In this document: positions 40,564 through 52,980 of the stretch, piece after piece
Numbering within the stretch: position 1 is the stretch's first letter
How the letters are laid out: each line of letters begins with the position of its first letter
Assembly: GCA_963969395.1 (NCBI GenBank)
Contig: OZ017796.1
Location: 20,586,501 to 20,650,500 of the forward strand
DNA length: 64,000 nt
Reading direction: 5' to 3'
From: Pseudoscleropodium purum
Taxonomy: Eukaryota; Streptophyta; Bryopsida; Hypnales; Brachytheciaceae
Notes under the pieces: generated by a model
What the model was told of the DNA's origin: nothing
The model's database searches: none
The model's input: only the letters and a program-made list of their open reading frames with translations
Made by a program: the position numbers and the translations under genes

Positions 40564-41043
40564 CTCAAATGCTACTGACGGCTTTCCACCTTTACGATGC
40601 GGCTCTGGGCACCCCGCCTTCACCCACGCCATTCTTCCCATCTCTGCGTAGGATCTGAAGGTCTCCTTTGCCACTTTCTCCGCGATGTTGAGATTGAGGG
40701 CATTGGAGACTCTAACGAGTGTGTCCGGGTCTCTACTGAATACCAGAATGACCTCGAACTCCAGGAGGTCAGTTTTGGCTTCAGAGTTGTCCGGATATTG
40801 CTCGGCCAATTCTCGACAGGCCGTCACTATGTGTTGCCCACTAATGATATACCAGTGGACATTTGGCGCCTTCCACCACGGCATTGAGATGCCGTCGACA
40901 ACAATAGTCTGTTCCTTCTCGGGACACTCGTGCATCTCGGTATCTAGTCCTTTGTTCGTTGGCAGTGGAGCCCGCTTCAGAGGAATCCCATAGATTTCCG
41001 GCTTCTTCCTGATGGACCCGTATCCCTTGTACATGGTCTTCAC
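40564..41043 (-). CDS. Gene M exon 2, ParB-like domain
   Basis: 160 codons between a clean acceptor (CTCTCAATTCAG then GTGAAG) and a clean donor (GAG then GTAATTCC). Residues about 55-115 resemble the ParB/sulfiredoxin N-terminal fold: WYIISGQHIVTA in the position of the DGxHR-type loop, a strand-helix FEVILVFSRDPDT, and SNALNLNIAEK similar to the helix after the active loop in ParBc domains. ParB-like domains bind nucleotide (CTP or ATP) and DNA, and in eukaryotes turn up in mobile or DNA-modification contexts. The catalytic Arg of GxxR is Ile here. The assignment is from motif shape only. Confidence 0.5.
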
Positions 41044-41085
41044 CTGAATTGAGAGAAGGCCAAAATATTAAAGACCAGCTACAGA

Positions 41086-41104
41086 TGTCGGCTGCTAGCC
41101 GATA
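41086..41104. repeat. Palindrome copy in gene M intron 1
   Basis: TGTCGGCTGCTAGCCGATA, beginning 53 nt after the donor at 41157/41158. Confidence 0.85.
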
Positions 41105-41157
41105 CATTATATGGGAAGATAAAAACCAGTAAAGGATGGAAGTGATCGTCGAATTAC

Positions 41158-41883
41158 CTGGCCAAGTCAGTCCTTTGCAATCTTCCAGTACTTCAACTCG
41201 TCCAGTGCAATGTGGAATTTGTCTGAGTGAATGACCCCTGGAAGACGCTGCTTTTTGTAAGAAAACGAGTGCAGAAGCCCCGTTTCCAACGCCTGGTAAA
41301 TAGCGTTCACCTCGTTCTCCTTCGTCTTGGTTGTGAGATGATTTCCACGCCGGAGTGCCTCGTCGAGTGTCAGGTTCAGCGGCTTGTTGGGGTCGTCCCT
41401 GGCCTTCGCTTTTCTCTTGGGTTTGTTGGGTGACCCGGTCTCCTGTAGATCAGTTGCAGCGACTTCAGTCACTGGCGCCGCCACTTGCTTCCTCGCCGAG
41501 GGTACCTTTTTCTTCCCCTTTTCCAACTCACGAGCGATGAACGCATTGTGTTCATCACGCTCTATCTTCAAGCACTCCCAGCCCTGGATGAGGTCCTCTG
41601 CACTGGACGGCGTGTTTCTCGCGAACGTCATGCCCATCGACATTGACTTTTGTCCACAGACCTCCTCCGTGCACTTGTTCACCGGCAACTCCACCGCGAA
41701 ATAATCGGCAACTCCATCCGTGCTTCCCAGTGGCATCAAGCATATCATGACGTGCACGGAATCGCCAACAGCCATGACGGACAATACACTTCTTTTGCCA
41801 GGGGTCATGTTCCCTTTTAGCTTGAAGGAGCATACGATCTCCACTATCGTGTCGGGTACTCGGGTAACTGCCTCCAACATAGA
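41158..41883 (-). pseudogene. Gene M exon 1 (main part)
   Basis: About 240 codons that continue from the short first segment at 45170-45207 once S3 is removed. The frame is open except for TGA at 41167-41169, eight bases before the donor CAG/GTAATTC; Trp would fit. The middle has a Lys/Pro-rich linker (KKVPSARKQ ... PKRKAKARDDPNKP) that could be a nuclear signal. N-terminal residues form a hydrophobic beta-rich stretch. No named domain. Confidence 0.65.
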
Positions 41884-44800
41884 TGTCGCAGCACAGGGCA
41901 GGTCAATTCCCCATTATATTCACAAAAATCGCTCTAGAGTATAACTAAGTGACTCTAAAGATCGAACCCACGAGATCCTGTGAAGTATCTAGCTCTATTA
42001 AACAGTTAAGCTAAGTCAGTATCCCAATCTTACTTTCCGGTCCTAGATCTAGAACCAGAAATACCAACACACCGGATAACTACAGACCGGATTACTCCTT
42101 CTTCCGGTCCTACTAACTATCCGGTCCGTACAAATACCCAAATCCCAGGATCTCACAATTTCCGATCCTGGAAATCCGTCCTGACCAATCTGGTCGGGAT
42201 GGTCATCCTATACACGTAATCCTATCCGGTTTAGTTTTGCCTCTATTTCACCATCAGAGGGGTTGCCGCTTACATTTGAGAGTGGTAGGCCCACCACTCC
42301 TTCCGTGACTTATAGTGGCTGAAGACCCACTGTCCTACCTTCTAAACTCCTAAGCTAATCCGGATCCGGTTTGGTTCTTCACAACAACCCAGATAGCAAT
42401 CCGGGTCGTAGGTCACACAAAGACCCCACACTCGACCCTCTCGTACTACAACGACCTTGATGCTACTTCCGATCCGTGCGAAGACAGGTGGTTACAAGTG
42501 CACTCGTCCGTTCCAACATCAACTAAAGTTCTTCCGTTACCCCTACGGGTGGTGAGACCTCACAGGAGATCGGACACTCGACCGGATTTCCCACCCGGGA
42601 GTTCTAGCGCAGCTAAGGAATCCCTCCCTACCCGCCTAGCCTAACAACGGCTTTCTCACCCGGAATCTCAAACTCTAGACATGCTGAGGAACTAAGTTCA
42701 CTCCCAACTCTTCGGTACCTACTCACATGCACCTAGGATCGGAAAATAAACACCAAGGGGAGAAATCACTCGCAAACCAACCCGTAGTATCCTAACTCCA
42801 CATCATACAATCCTGTCGCGCTGGAGAGAGACACACAATGAAGAGAATAGAAAAGTACAAGAAGTTTGCAAAATGAACAACTCCCAGTTCCCATCTCAGG
42901 AACCGATTTATATACAAAGGGTAAAAACCCTAAAAGCACAAAAAGGAGCGGAAAACCCGTGGGGGTCCGCCGCCACCCTAATCTAACTTCCGGTCTAACC
43001 TAATACTGTTGAGCCGGATCCGGATCCGGCTCCGCTCCTACTCCTAACTGAAATTAAAATCCTATCTACCCTACAACTCTAGATCCTACTGTCGGGCTTC
43101 CGATCTCCGAGACTAGCTCCTCGAACACTTCACTCAAATTCCGGACCCGTTCCCCCTCCGCAGGATTCGGTCCGGGTGGAGACTCCAGGTCGATGGTGAT
43201 ATCCGGTCTCGTGCTCGGAGTCCCAGTCCGTGCAGACTTCTTGGACTCAGGAGTCCAATCCTTCCTATCCTTCTGAATGGTCGCGTCCGGAAAGAGATCC
43301 GGTAGCGAGATGTCAGAAAGGTGAATACCTTTGTCGCACGTCGCTCCCGTCAGCTTCCGGCTGCTTTTCTCGATCCGGTCCGCAGCCTTCCGCCCCTCCA
43401 CCATTGCCGTCTCGACCTGCTCGGCGAAGTCCGCGAGAATCCGGACCATCCGGGAACCGGATAGTTTCTTCTCTTCGTGGATCTTCTCGTCGAAGAGCTT
43501 CGCTTTGGCAGCGGCCGTTCCGGTCTCTCCCAGGACCGCCTTGATCTGCTCGGCTATCTTCCGAGTCTCTTCCGCCATCTCCCGGGCGGCCGTCACGTCT
43601 TCCTGATAGGCAAAAAGAGTTGCCTTCAGTTTATCCACCTCCTCCTGCAACCGACGGATCTCTGCTTCCTGCTTCCGGGTCTCTTCCGGATTCGTGATGC
43701 ACTCCGCCACTTGTTCCACCAATTTGCTGTCCGGGGCCGCACCCACCAACTTGCCGATCGCCGCAAGCGTCCTGTGCTTGACCTCCCAATCCGCCCTGAT
43801 GTTGCAGAGGACGTTGATCAGACCGTTGAACGGATCTTGCATATCCGGATCTCCCCCGGAATTGGTCTTCTCGGCTTCCGGTTTCTCCTCCGGGGCCGGT
43901 TTGTCTTGACCGGGAGGCGTCCCGCGCTTGTGTGGAGGCGTCAGCTTCTGTCGCTTGATCGGCGGCATCGGCTCCTCCTCTTCCTTGCTGGACTCCCGGT
44001 CTGACCCGGAATCGGATTCCGCCTCGTCATCCGTCTCCGACTCCCCATACTTCAGGAGCACTTCCTGCGTCTTCCACGCCCTCTCCTCCGTATCGGTGAG
44101 GACTTGGTTCTCCTAATAGAGGTGGAAGAGATAAGGGCACACTGGAATGGCCCTTTTCTTCCCAACCCTACTAACAAGCTGGGCCACGAGATCGGAAATG
44201 ATCCGTGCCCAATCCACTTTCCGGGTACCACTGAGGGCACCGAAAATGGTGTTGCCGAGGGTGATCGTCACCCTGGTCGGCTTTTCCGGGTGAAGAACCG
44301 GAACCAGAAATTGCAGGAGCCGACGGTGTCGGTCATCCAAGCAATCCTCGACCGCGTATCCGTCCTTTGGGTTGATGGCTCCCTTAAACTTCCCTCGGAC
44401 AAACTCATCCTTCCGGCTCGCCATTCCCAAACCTCCTGCCCGGAAACCATAAACCGCTCTCCACATCCCCTCGTTCCAGCTGACGGGAGTTCCCCTCACG
44501 GTGTTGTCAAACTGGTTGGACAACTTTCCGAGGAGCTCCTTGACCATTCTCTCCTCCCTAAATCCCCAAGGTTTCTCGGCAAACCCTACGCAACCCATGG
44601 ATTTGAGATCATCCATGAGTTGAGACTTTTCCGGCTCTGTGGAGGGAATAACCGGAATGACTTTCCGGAGCTTCACCTCACTTGCAGAGGGACTCGCTTG
44701 TCTCGACCTACGTAGCGGAGGCATTCCCACTCACATCTACCTCACTCTCTTCTAGTCGCACGTCCCGTTCCTCACTTCCTCTCTCCGATCTCAACTGGAA

Positions 44801-45169
44801 TCAAAACGAACAGGAAAACACAAACGCACAGATGCACAAACGACAAAAACTCAACCGCGCGCTCAAGGTCGAGTTTCTAAAAGGGGGTGCAACAGTGAAA
44901 GCTCCTCCTTATATAGTCCCTGGACCCTTTCCGGTTTGTCATCATAATCCGGTTCATCATCATCATCCGGTCCTAGACCTAATCCGTGTTGCATTCCGTT
45001 TCCGTCGTTACTTACTCCTAACCGGATTAGATCCAAGAAGCCCACTACTTCACGTTCCGTGCTAATTCTAAGTTTTCCTTCCCCACCTAATCGGATCCGG
45101 TTAGCTAATGACTAGTTTCCGTTCCTATTTAGGTGTATACTAAGAAAATCAAAATTCTAAGCTGCGACA
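41884..45169 (-). mobile_element. Solo LTR S3 of the giant-LTR gypsy family
   Basis: Ends TGTCGCAG/CTGCGACA, 3,286 bp. The target duplication is ATAGA/ACAGA, one mismatch, so it is older than S4. TATA boxes (minus): 44907-44915 and 42906-42914. It lies twelve codons into gene M. Confidence 0.9.
43066..44730 (-). pseudogene. LTR ORF in S3, single nonsense codon
   Basis: Full-length and collinear with the intact 554-codon ORF except one TAG at 44113-44115, where the other copies have Arg (after CPYLFHLY). A 331-codon frame resumes at 44061. Confidence 0.85.
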
Positions 45170-45207
45170 ACAGACCCTATTCTTGGATGGCCTCGATCGC
45201 TCGCCAT
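45170..45207 (-). CDS. Gene M start segment
   Basis: ATG at 45205-45207 on the minus strand opens MASDRGHPRIGS, which joins in frame to the 41883 segment across S3. No upstream ATG in frame is evident before the palindrome-rich leader. Use of this ATG is likely but not proven. Confidence 0.6.
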
Positions 45208-45358
45208 GTTGCCCTCGGTGGATACCTGTCTCCCAATATCCGAGAGTTTGGGATTTGCTCACCCAGAAGGCAAGCCAAGAGAATCGGTTTCCTACAGAAC
45301 AATACAATTGAATTCTCAGTACACTCACACTATGCACCTTCACTTTGTGCATCCACTA

Positions 45359-45608
45359 TATCGGCTGCCAGCCGATACAACCTCTCAGTCCCTAAACCCT
45401 ACCGTCGGAAGACATTTCTAGAAATTCCTAAGTCAACCGTCCCAGGATCATATCGGCTGCCAACCGACATAGCTTAAGCTCAGGCTCCTAGTGAGTGTTG
45501 CAATGTATGTCGGCTGCCAGCCGATATAGCAAGTAATAGGTGCCTCAGAATCTCAATGGCTATCCTATATGATATAGCAAATGATAGTGTATCGGCTGGC
45601 AGCCAATA
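45359..45608. repeat. Cluster of four palindrome copies
   Basis: Copies at 45359-45377 (perfect), 45452-45470, 45508-45526 and 45590-45608, each 19 bp with at most one or two arm mismatches. Shorter half-copies (TCGGCTG) follow at about 45676, 45697 and 45739. Confidence 0.85.
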
Positions 45609-46707
45609 CATGTAGTGAAAAGTACCTCTCAGTCGCCAAATCGGAGGACGCCATCGCCAATGGACTCTGTCGCTTATCGGCTGCTGAAGATGACTTGTCG
45701 GCTACTGAAAAAGCACGCTTGCCTCACTCTCCTTCACTGTCGGCTGGCCAGAAATGCGTATCGACTACTGCTTTACTTTGCGAGGGGATGTCAGTTGCAA
45801 GCCGGACTGAAGGAGGGAGAATGGCAGAGTGAGAGTGAGTGAGGTTGAGAGTGAGTGAGAGTGAGTGATAGAGAGAGAGCAGGAGACGCAAATGGCAAAT
45901 GAGAGAAAATGAAAGTGGCCAGGGGTGTATACCCCCTAAACCCTCGACTGCCAGCCGGTAGGCGCAATCATGACAAACCGAGTCCGTTCTTCCATAAATT
46001 TCATCCATCGCAGGTTTTCATCCGTTAGCATGTACTCCACATCCAGCAAAGTACATGGAAGTTACGAACACTCATTGCAGAGATGCGTACGTTTCCCAAC
46101 ACGATCTCCCAATGCCCGGACTTGTCTCTCTTGCATTCACCACAACTTCATCCTCTTCTAGATTCAAATTTCAGGCGCCAAATTCAGTTTCAGGCTTGTT
46201 CACCTAGGATCAGATCTTGGAGGACTTCCATTTTCATTTTCATTTGCCCTACACACGCACTCAGAGCGTCCAAGAACTGTCAGGGAATTGCAGTGGCTTG
46301 TTGTGGAATGTTTATGAGGGATGCAACGTGACAGGGAATTCAGTAGACCTCAGTTCAGTGCAGCATTGAGTAGTCTTCGGGTTCAGGAAGCGCTCTTCGA
46401 CAGTTGTTATTTGGCGTTTAGGCTTACGTAGGATTTGCAGTAGGATTTGAATTGCTCCAAGCTACATTTGAATTGCAGTAGGATTCTAATTGCAGTAGTA
46501 GTCAGGAGCATTCTCGAAAATTAGTTGCTTGACAGAGGTTTAGGATTTCCTATTCGGTTGCACATGTGTTTCCATTTCATTATTTTTACTGGTTAGAGCA
46601 ACTGTGGACAGTGCCTAGATCATAGGAAGCGCAAAATCTAGCTTCGTGCATGATCCCCAAAGTTCTAGCTGTACGGTCCTGCCTCTGTGCTTGACCGTAC
46701 GGACAAT

Positions 46708-46793
46708 GGTATCGGCTGCCAGCCGATACCAATTTCTGTACCAAGAAGGTCGTAAAGCACCAGGTACACAGACGTATCGGCTACCAGTCGATA
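46708..46793. repeat. Two palindrome copies
   Basis: The copy at 46708-46730 is the longest perfect one (11-bp arms around one base); the second at 46775-46793 has arm changes. Confidence 0.85.
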
Positions 46794-46876
46794 AGGTCAT
46801 CACGGGTCTGACAGAGATTCCGACATAGTGGGTTCTGACTCCGATTTCAAATCATGAGTGGATCTGATGACTAGAC

Positions 46877-46988
46877 ATCGGGTGCGAGTCCTATTGACGC
46901 ATTCACGAAAAATGGAGGCTCGGGAAGACTGAAAATGCAGAAGGGAGTTGTTGTGGCTCTTACACTGAAAGAATTATACTACTTCGGA
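46877..46988 (+). CDS. Gene P first visible exon, left of H2
   Basis: Plus-strand frame open from just after a TAG at about 46876 (possible acceptor); the first Met is at 46935 (MQKGVVVALTLKELYYFG). It ends at H2 with ACTTCGGA and continues in frame at 57128. Confidence 0.6.
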
Positions 46989-47221
46989 CAGGGTTGACAC
47001 GACGTCCGGACGCGGACGCTGTGTCCGTAGCGTCCGCCGGGACCGCCCCGACCGCCTATCACCCCGTCCGCCCCATCCGTCCGCCCCATCCTTCCGCCCC
47101 ACCCGTTCGCCCCATCCTTCCGCCCCACCCGTCTGCCCCACTCGTCCGCCCCACCCGTCTGCCCCGTCCGTCCGCCCCGTCCGCCCCGTCCGCTTTGACG
47201 GCCCTATTTCCCCCAACCGCC

Positions 47222-47552
47222 CAGGGTTGACAGGACGTCCGGACGCGGACGCCGTGTCCGCAGCGTCCGCTGACATTCACTTCCTGGCGGACGCAGTGTT
47301 CGCCTATCCCCCGTCCGTCCGTCCGATTACGGCCGTCTGATCAACATGCAGATTGATCTGGTCCGCACGATCTAGGCGTCCGCCTCGGGCGGTCGGGCCG
47401 TCTGCCCCATCCGTCCGCCCCCCCCGTCCGCCGCACCCCGCACGTCCGCTTTCCGACGGCGGTCAGGACGCTGCGTCCGCTAGCGTCCGTGCGTCCGGAC
47501 GTCCGAAAAACGGACGCTATTTTGAGGCGGACGTTGAAATTCGTCAACCCTG
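47222..47552. mobile_element. N1, small non-autonomous hAT element inside H2
   Basis: 331 bp, CAGGGTTGACAGGACG at one end and TCGTCAACCCTG at the other, with duplication CAACCGCC/CGACCGCC (47214-47221, 47553-47560). H1 has the empty site with a single copy (39759-39766). No coding capacity. Confidence 0.9.
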
Positions 47553-47922
47553 CGACCGCCCTACCCAAACTGCCCCGCGGTCACTCCCTTAATCTTTAAA
47601 CAATTTAAAAGATTATAAAGTTTGACTAGGAGTCCATGATAGTCTTGAAACTATGAAAAAATTCCAATTCATTTTGAGAAGGCAAACTAAAAATGTTTGT
47701 GACTTCAAATATATATATATATATACTATTTAAAAAATCAAGATCAACACAAATACAAACATAATCAATATGGGCAAAATGTATTCAATTTAATGTAGAA
47801 TACCATACATTGTGCACATTTGGCTAATTGCACATATAATTTATTTCATTCCAACTCTATATTTTTAAACTAATTTTTAATGCCTATATAACCTATTCAA
47901 CTACTACTTCTGCACTACCAAT

Positions 47923-49415
47923 CTAATATAAATGGCGGAAATGTTCATCTGGCATCGGCCAAGGATATGTATTAGAAAATCGCGTAATCACATGGGCCAA
48001 ACTAGTATTTTCATCGTCAGTCTTCGAAGAAATGCGCTTCAAGTAAGCATAAAACACTTTTGCAAAGTCATGAAAGGCAAATTGTATCGCACTAGGTGTT
48101 TTTCGTAGCACGTTGAAATACGCCTCTAACATGTTGTTTCCATTCATCCGCCGAGCAATTTTTCGAATGGCATACTCTTCCGACTTACGTGAATACATCG
48201 GAATGACTTCCACATCTGCACCTGCTTTATGCAAATATGCAATACATGGATCCACCCACCATCTCCTTTGCAAAGTCTGTTTCATCTCATTTGCTGATGT
48301 AAATGTGTACAAAGACTTCATTGGCTGAGAAGCTAAGGTGGTCATGCCCCAATCGCAAACTCCAATGTACACACGTGACTCATCCTCTGGAAAATGCAAC
48401 AAGATGTTGTCCGGAGAAAGATCATTGTTCAATGTCCAGCAACATGCACTGCATACATTATATGCATAAACGCCCATGTCAACTCTGTGCACTTCTTCCG
48501 ATATCGCCCTAAATGGTGAGCTTTTACAACCTCCTCTTCGGTTGGATTCGTATACATCAAACGGATTTGAATGTTGTCTGGAAAGTCCTTATCTATATTC
48601 AACATTTGTCGAAGAGTTCCACCATTCCACCAATACGCATAACCTTCACACGTCGTTCCGTGCACTGTAGCAAACCGTATCACACCCGCGTGTGGAATTC
48701 GAACAACCATTGATTCGTTTTGATGTTCTAACTTTGCAAGATTGGGTTGAGTTTGGTGGTGAATGGATTTCTTTGCCGCAAACTCCCAATGAGGAAGTAT
48801 TCCTGGACATCCTTCAATATAAACCTTTCAAATCGTTGCATATCCACCTCTCATCGTTCTATCATCAACAGCAATCACGCGTGTTGTATCTGGAAGTGCT
48901 ATGAGGTGTCGTTTGGTCCTTTCCGCTTCAGCAACTCCATCATTGCTTTTCCACCAACCAATTGAACCAACTCGATTGTGCTTTTTGGCGAATGGAGCAC
49001 ATCGCCCCCTAAACAAGTCCGCTTTCAGAATCACTTCTTCAAACTGAGCGTCATTGGGTCAATATTCCTTGCCATATTTAACCAAAATGACTTTGAAATT
49101 CCACAAAGCGTCATGAACCTTGTTCTCCAAACATTTGGTGAAGTACGTTTTATGCATTTCGTCATGCCACTTCGCCACATTCAATGCATCCAACAACATC
49201 TGTGTCATGTCTACCTTGAATTTAGACACGCACTCCTCTTGATATCTGATGTACTTATTGTCTAAAGACAATGTTGTTTCCGATTCATAAAATTGAACGA
49301 TGCGCTTAATCATGAATTTTTTGCATTCCTCCGAAGGACTTTGGCGAGCTACCTCCAAGTTTGATGGTCCCTCTCCATGTTTTAGCTTCGCAACCTTCTT
49401 CTTCCCCTTCGTCAT
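47923..49415 (-). pseudogene. Protein-kinase-like gene carried by hAT (H2)
   Basis: Inverted copy of 37844-39336 with the same TGA codons (49059-49061, 48828-48830) and the same frameshift next to TGA 48429-48431. Motifs are unchanged. Because H1 and H2 share all lesions, neither copy can supply a functional kinase; a functional relative would have to be elsewhere. Confidence 0.75.
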
Positions 49416-49612
49416 CGTGACAAATGAAATTGATATAGATCAAATTTTTTAATTTGAAATTGAATTCACGCGCAAGTGTCCAAAAAATTGGCAATAAGGA
49501 GGCCCCAATAAATCACTCTTGCCTTGCCTCGGAAAGGAGCCAATGGAGGATGAACCACCAAGCTCTCCGCTCCACCTTGCATTCACAAGGGGCAAAGCAA
49601 AAGTGACAATGC

Positions 49613-49996
49613 GGACGGCCCGTCCGCCCCATCGGACGGGCCGGGGGTGGCGGACGGATCGGCCGTCCGCCTCCCCGAAACCCTCGAGCCCCGTCCGCCC
49701 GATCGGACGCATCGCCGTAACGGGGCGGACGGGTATCAGGGCGGACGGGGCGGTCAGGGCGGACGCCGGATCCGACGGACAGGGCGGACGGGTATCGGGG
49801 AGGACAGGGCGGACGGCGGACAGGTATTGGGGCGGACGGGGCGGACAGGTATCGGGGCGGATGGGGTCTGGGCGGACGGGGGTCAGGGCGGACGGGGTGG
49901 ACGGGGGTCGGGGCGGACGGGGTGGACGGCGGACAGGTATCGGGGCGGACGGGGTCTGGGCAGACGGGACGGACGGGTCCGAGGGCGGACGGGGTG
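49613..49996. repeat. GC-rich tandem island (H2, kinase side)
   Basis: Inverted counterpart of 37258-37655, with GGCGGACGGG and GACAGGTATCGGGGCGGACG units. Confidence 0.75.
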
Positions 49997-52810
49997 GTTT
50001 GACCCTAAAGCGACCCTAAACCCATATTTTGCACAATAAACAGAGGTCTTCATGGCACTGTATAGTTCAACTAACTTTTCATTCATTCAATGTAAAATTT
50101 GAAATTAAAAAAGGTAGCCTTCCTTTATGACCAAATTTATGAATTCTTGGTAAATGATATTTTTGTACAAAGATATGAGCTAAAATGTGCAAAAATTCAC
50201 GAAAGGATTGCGACGTTTAATATATGTATCCAAATATTCACGTTGCATTGTGTATAAAGCAATTGTAAGAAGGTAGTTGAATAAAAATTCTACTATGAAA
50301 TTGAATTAGTTGACGTCTAATCACTTAGTAAACCACTAAATGTCCAAGTCCTTGCAAGTGTGTTTTGGCTATCGAAAAAGAGCATGGACTTATAGTTATC
50401 CCCAATGAAGCAAATTGTTCTTTTTTCAAAATCTCATGGTATAGATGTTTAACCCCTAAAGTTCTTTTCACTAAAAACACTTCAAAACTGCTAGTAGTAG
50501 TGCAAATACCAAGTCTTGGAAGAAAAATACTTTTGGGCATATGTAACCGTAGGATCTTGTAGTAAATTAGTTGGAAAAGATGTGGAACAAATTTTAGACA
50601 AATCCACCATTTGGATTGTAAGATATTAGATATTGAGTGTTTCATTTAAGGGGGCTATTCAATTATGTCTATTAATGAACAATTGGTAGGCTAACAAACC
50701 TAACTTAGCATGTATTTTAATATTTGTTGCAATTGTTTTAGGAATATTATAACATAATACTATCATAATATTCTTATAAATGATATAGTACTAAATCATT
50801 TCAAAATCAACAACATTTGAACACAATCTATCAATTTTGTCTTCCATACTCCTTTAATGATATATATATATATAAATATATATACATATATAAAATATAT
50901 TAGATAAATCAACATGAACAAATCAATGATTATATATTTCATAGATTTATTCTTCATCAATCAAATAAGAGTGCATGTGCAAATATAGACAAAGATGGTT
51001 TCTCCATTTGTTCCCAAAAATTAAATAAACAAATAGAGAAAGATATGAAGTGAATGTTACTTGGAGAATTGAAGGGAAAGAAATTGAAGGGAAAGAAATT
51101 GAAGTACTCAATTGCATTTTATTAAATTGGAAAATTGCATGTGGATGGCATGAATTAATCTTCATAGATGCTAAACTCATACGAGTTGCATTTCAACATT
51201 TATGATTTATGCAATTGATTGAATTGAAAGCTCTTGTAATTACATTTTCAAATTTTCGATTCAATCATTCAAATTTGCAAGAGTGATTTATGATAGATTT
51301 ATAACTTTAAATGTGAAAGCATTCAATGCCTTTATGCGTTTGTTCATCAATATATTAATTTTAAATAAATAATATATATATTTTATAACATATGCACAAA
51401 CCATTGCATTAAAAAAAACAAAAACTAAGAGCCAAGCCAAATAGGCTGGTCAAATGAAGAGAACAAGAGAACAAGAGCCCTACGAAAAAGCAAAGGAAAA
51501 AAAAATATCAAAAGGATTCAAAGGAAGGAGCAAGATGCATTCTTGCAAGACCGTAGAATACATAATGAGATAATGATTTCAAAATCCAAACACAAATATA
51601 TTTTCTATTTCAATGAAAGTCAAAAATGAACTCCCCTGCTCTCAAAGATTGTACAATGTACACGTTATACAAAACGAATATATAACAGAAAGAGTAGAAG
51701 ACATCGTTTATCATGATTGAAAACTGAAATGATTTTTTTTTTCTATGTAGAATATTTTATGAAATGTAACAATGTATTTAATTATCATAGTAATTGGTAG
51801 AAATCTTTGTGCAATACATAGAAACGTTTCATTCATGTGGAATTTTTTCATTTATTTAGGATTAAAATTGAAGTATTATACTCTACAAAGTACAAACCGA
51901 AAACAATATCATATACCTAAGTTCAAAAGTTTGCAATTGTTTCGTGAATTCATTTTGAAAACTCAAACAAAGAAATATTTTATAATCAATATCTTGTTCA
52001 TTTGAATCATTTCAAAATTCGAATTCCGAATTTAATTCCTATTTATAATAGAAATTATGTTTGTCAATTTTTTAGATCTTTAAACAATGAACCCTCTTTT
52101 TTTAAAATTAATATTTAAAAACATCTGAAATAAGAATATTGGAATTACCCTTCAAAATAAATATAGCACATGTATAAGTATATAATGTATTCTACTCAAT
52201 CAACTCAAGTAACGAATTTTTCTATGTTTTTAAGGAAAAATATAGCCATATACGATTTGAAAGTTAAAACATTGATTCTTTTTCTTTGTTTTCAAATCTA
52301 ATCAAAATTTCATTAAAAAATATGAAAGACTCGATGTTCATTTGAAGATCGTGATGCACTTCTAATTAGAAAACACAACCTTTCATTAAATATCATGAGG
52401 TTGAAATCCATTAAACTGTTATTCTAATTATGTATTGGGGCCTTTTTTTAAATTTTCATTTGTTTATGATGAAAAAGGAATTGATTATTTCTGCAAAACA
52501 TTTTATTTTCTAATGAACTTTAAAAAAATCCCCACCATCTTCAAATCTTCTCAAAACCTATTTAGAAGGATAATATGAGTAAATAATCCAAACATATTCA
52601 ACTTAACCACATTCCCCTCATTCGTAAAACAATTTAGGGGAGAAAAGAAAAGGTTTAGGGTAATTAGGGTATAGGGTTTAGGGTTTACATTTAAAAAAAA
52701 AAAATGATAAATCAATTATATTGATCCTCATTTAGCAGTGATTATTAGGCTGTTTTTTTTGGAAATGTTACCGCTCTTTTTGAGTAATATCGGCCTCTTA
52801 GGATGCTCCA
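49997..52810. other. AT-rich intergenic core of H2
   Basis: No gene seen. Contains (AT)n runs and, at 52652-52687, TTTAGGG-like repeats (GGTTTAGGGTAATTAGGG). Both genes of the element point away from this core. Confidence 0.7.
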
Positions 52811-52980
52811 ATGGACAACTGGGCGGACGCCGTCGGCGGTCAGTGTTTAAGTGGGGCGGTCGGCGTGTCCAAAGCGCGGACGGCGTCGGAAGGCGGACAG
52901 TGCGGACAGTCCCGTCCGACTGCCCGCCCCGTCCAACCGCCCTGTCCGACCCGTCCGCTTCAGCCCCGTCTGGGCCGTTT
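52811..52980. repeat. GC-rich island upstream of the transposase (H2)
   Basis: Counterpart of 34297-34463; lies about 210 nt before the transposase frame. Confidence 0.6.

Larger units (their letters stand above)
45208..46876. promoter_or_regulatory. Divergent region between genes M and P
   Basis: About 1.7 kb without a convincing coding frame, between two divergent genes, so it probably holds both promoters and 5' leaders. It contains the densest palindrome cluster (45359-45377, 45452-45470, 45508-45526, 45590-45608, 46710-46728, 46775-46793) and a GAGTGAGT/GA-rich simple repeat (about 45828-45882). Confidence 0.5.

Noticed and set aside
41158..45207. DNA methyltransferase assignment for gene M
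   Set aside because: I looked for FxGxG and N/DPPY/F-type motifs in the exons and saw none that were convincing; only the ParB-like resemblance is reported.
39897..46988. Inversion of the segment between H1 and H2 by recombination
   Set aside because: H2 keeps matching duplications on both sides, and gene M joins in frame from 39897 to 12569, so both flanks are in original orientation.
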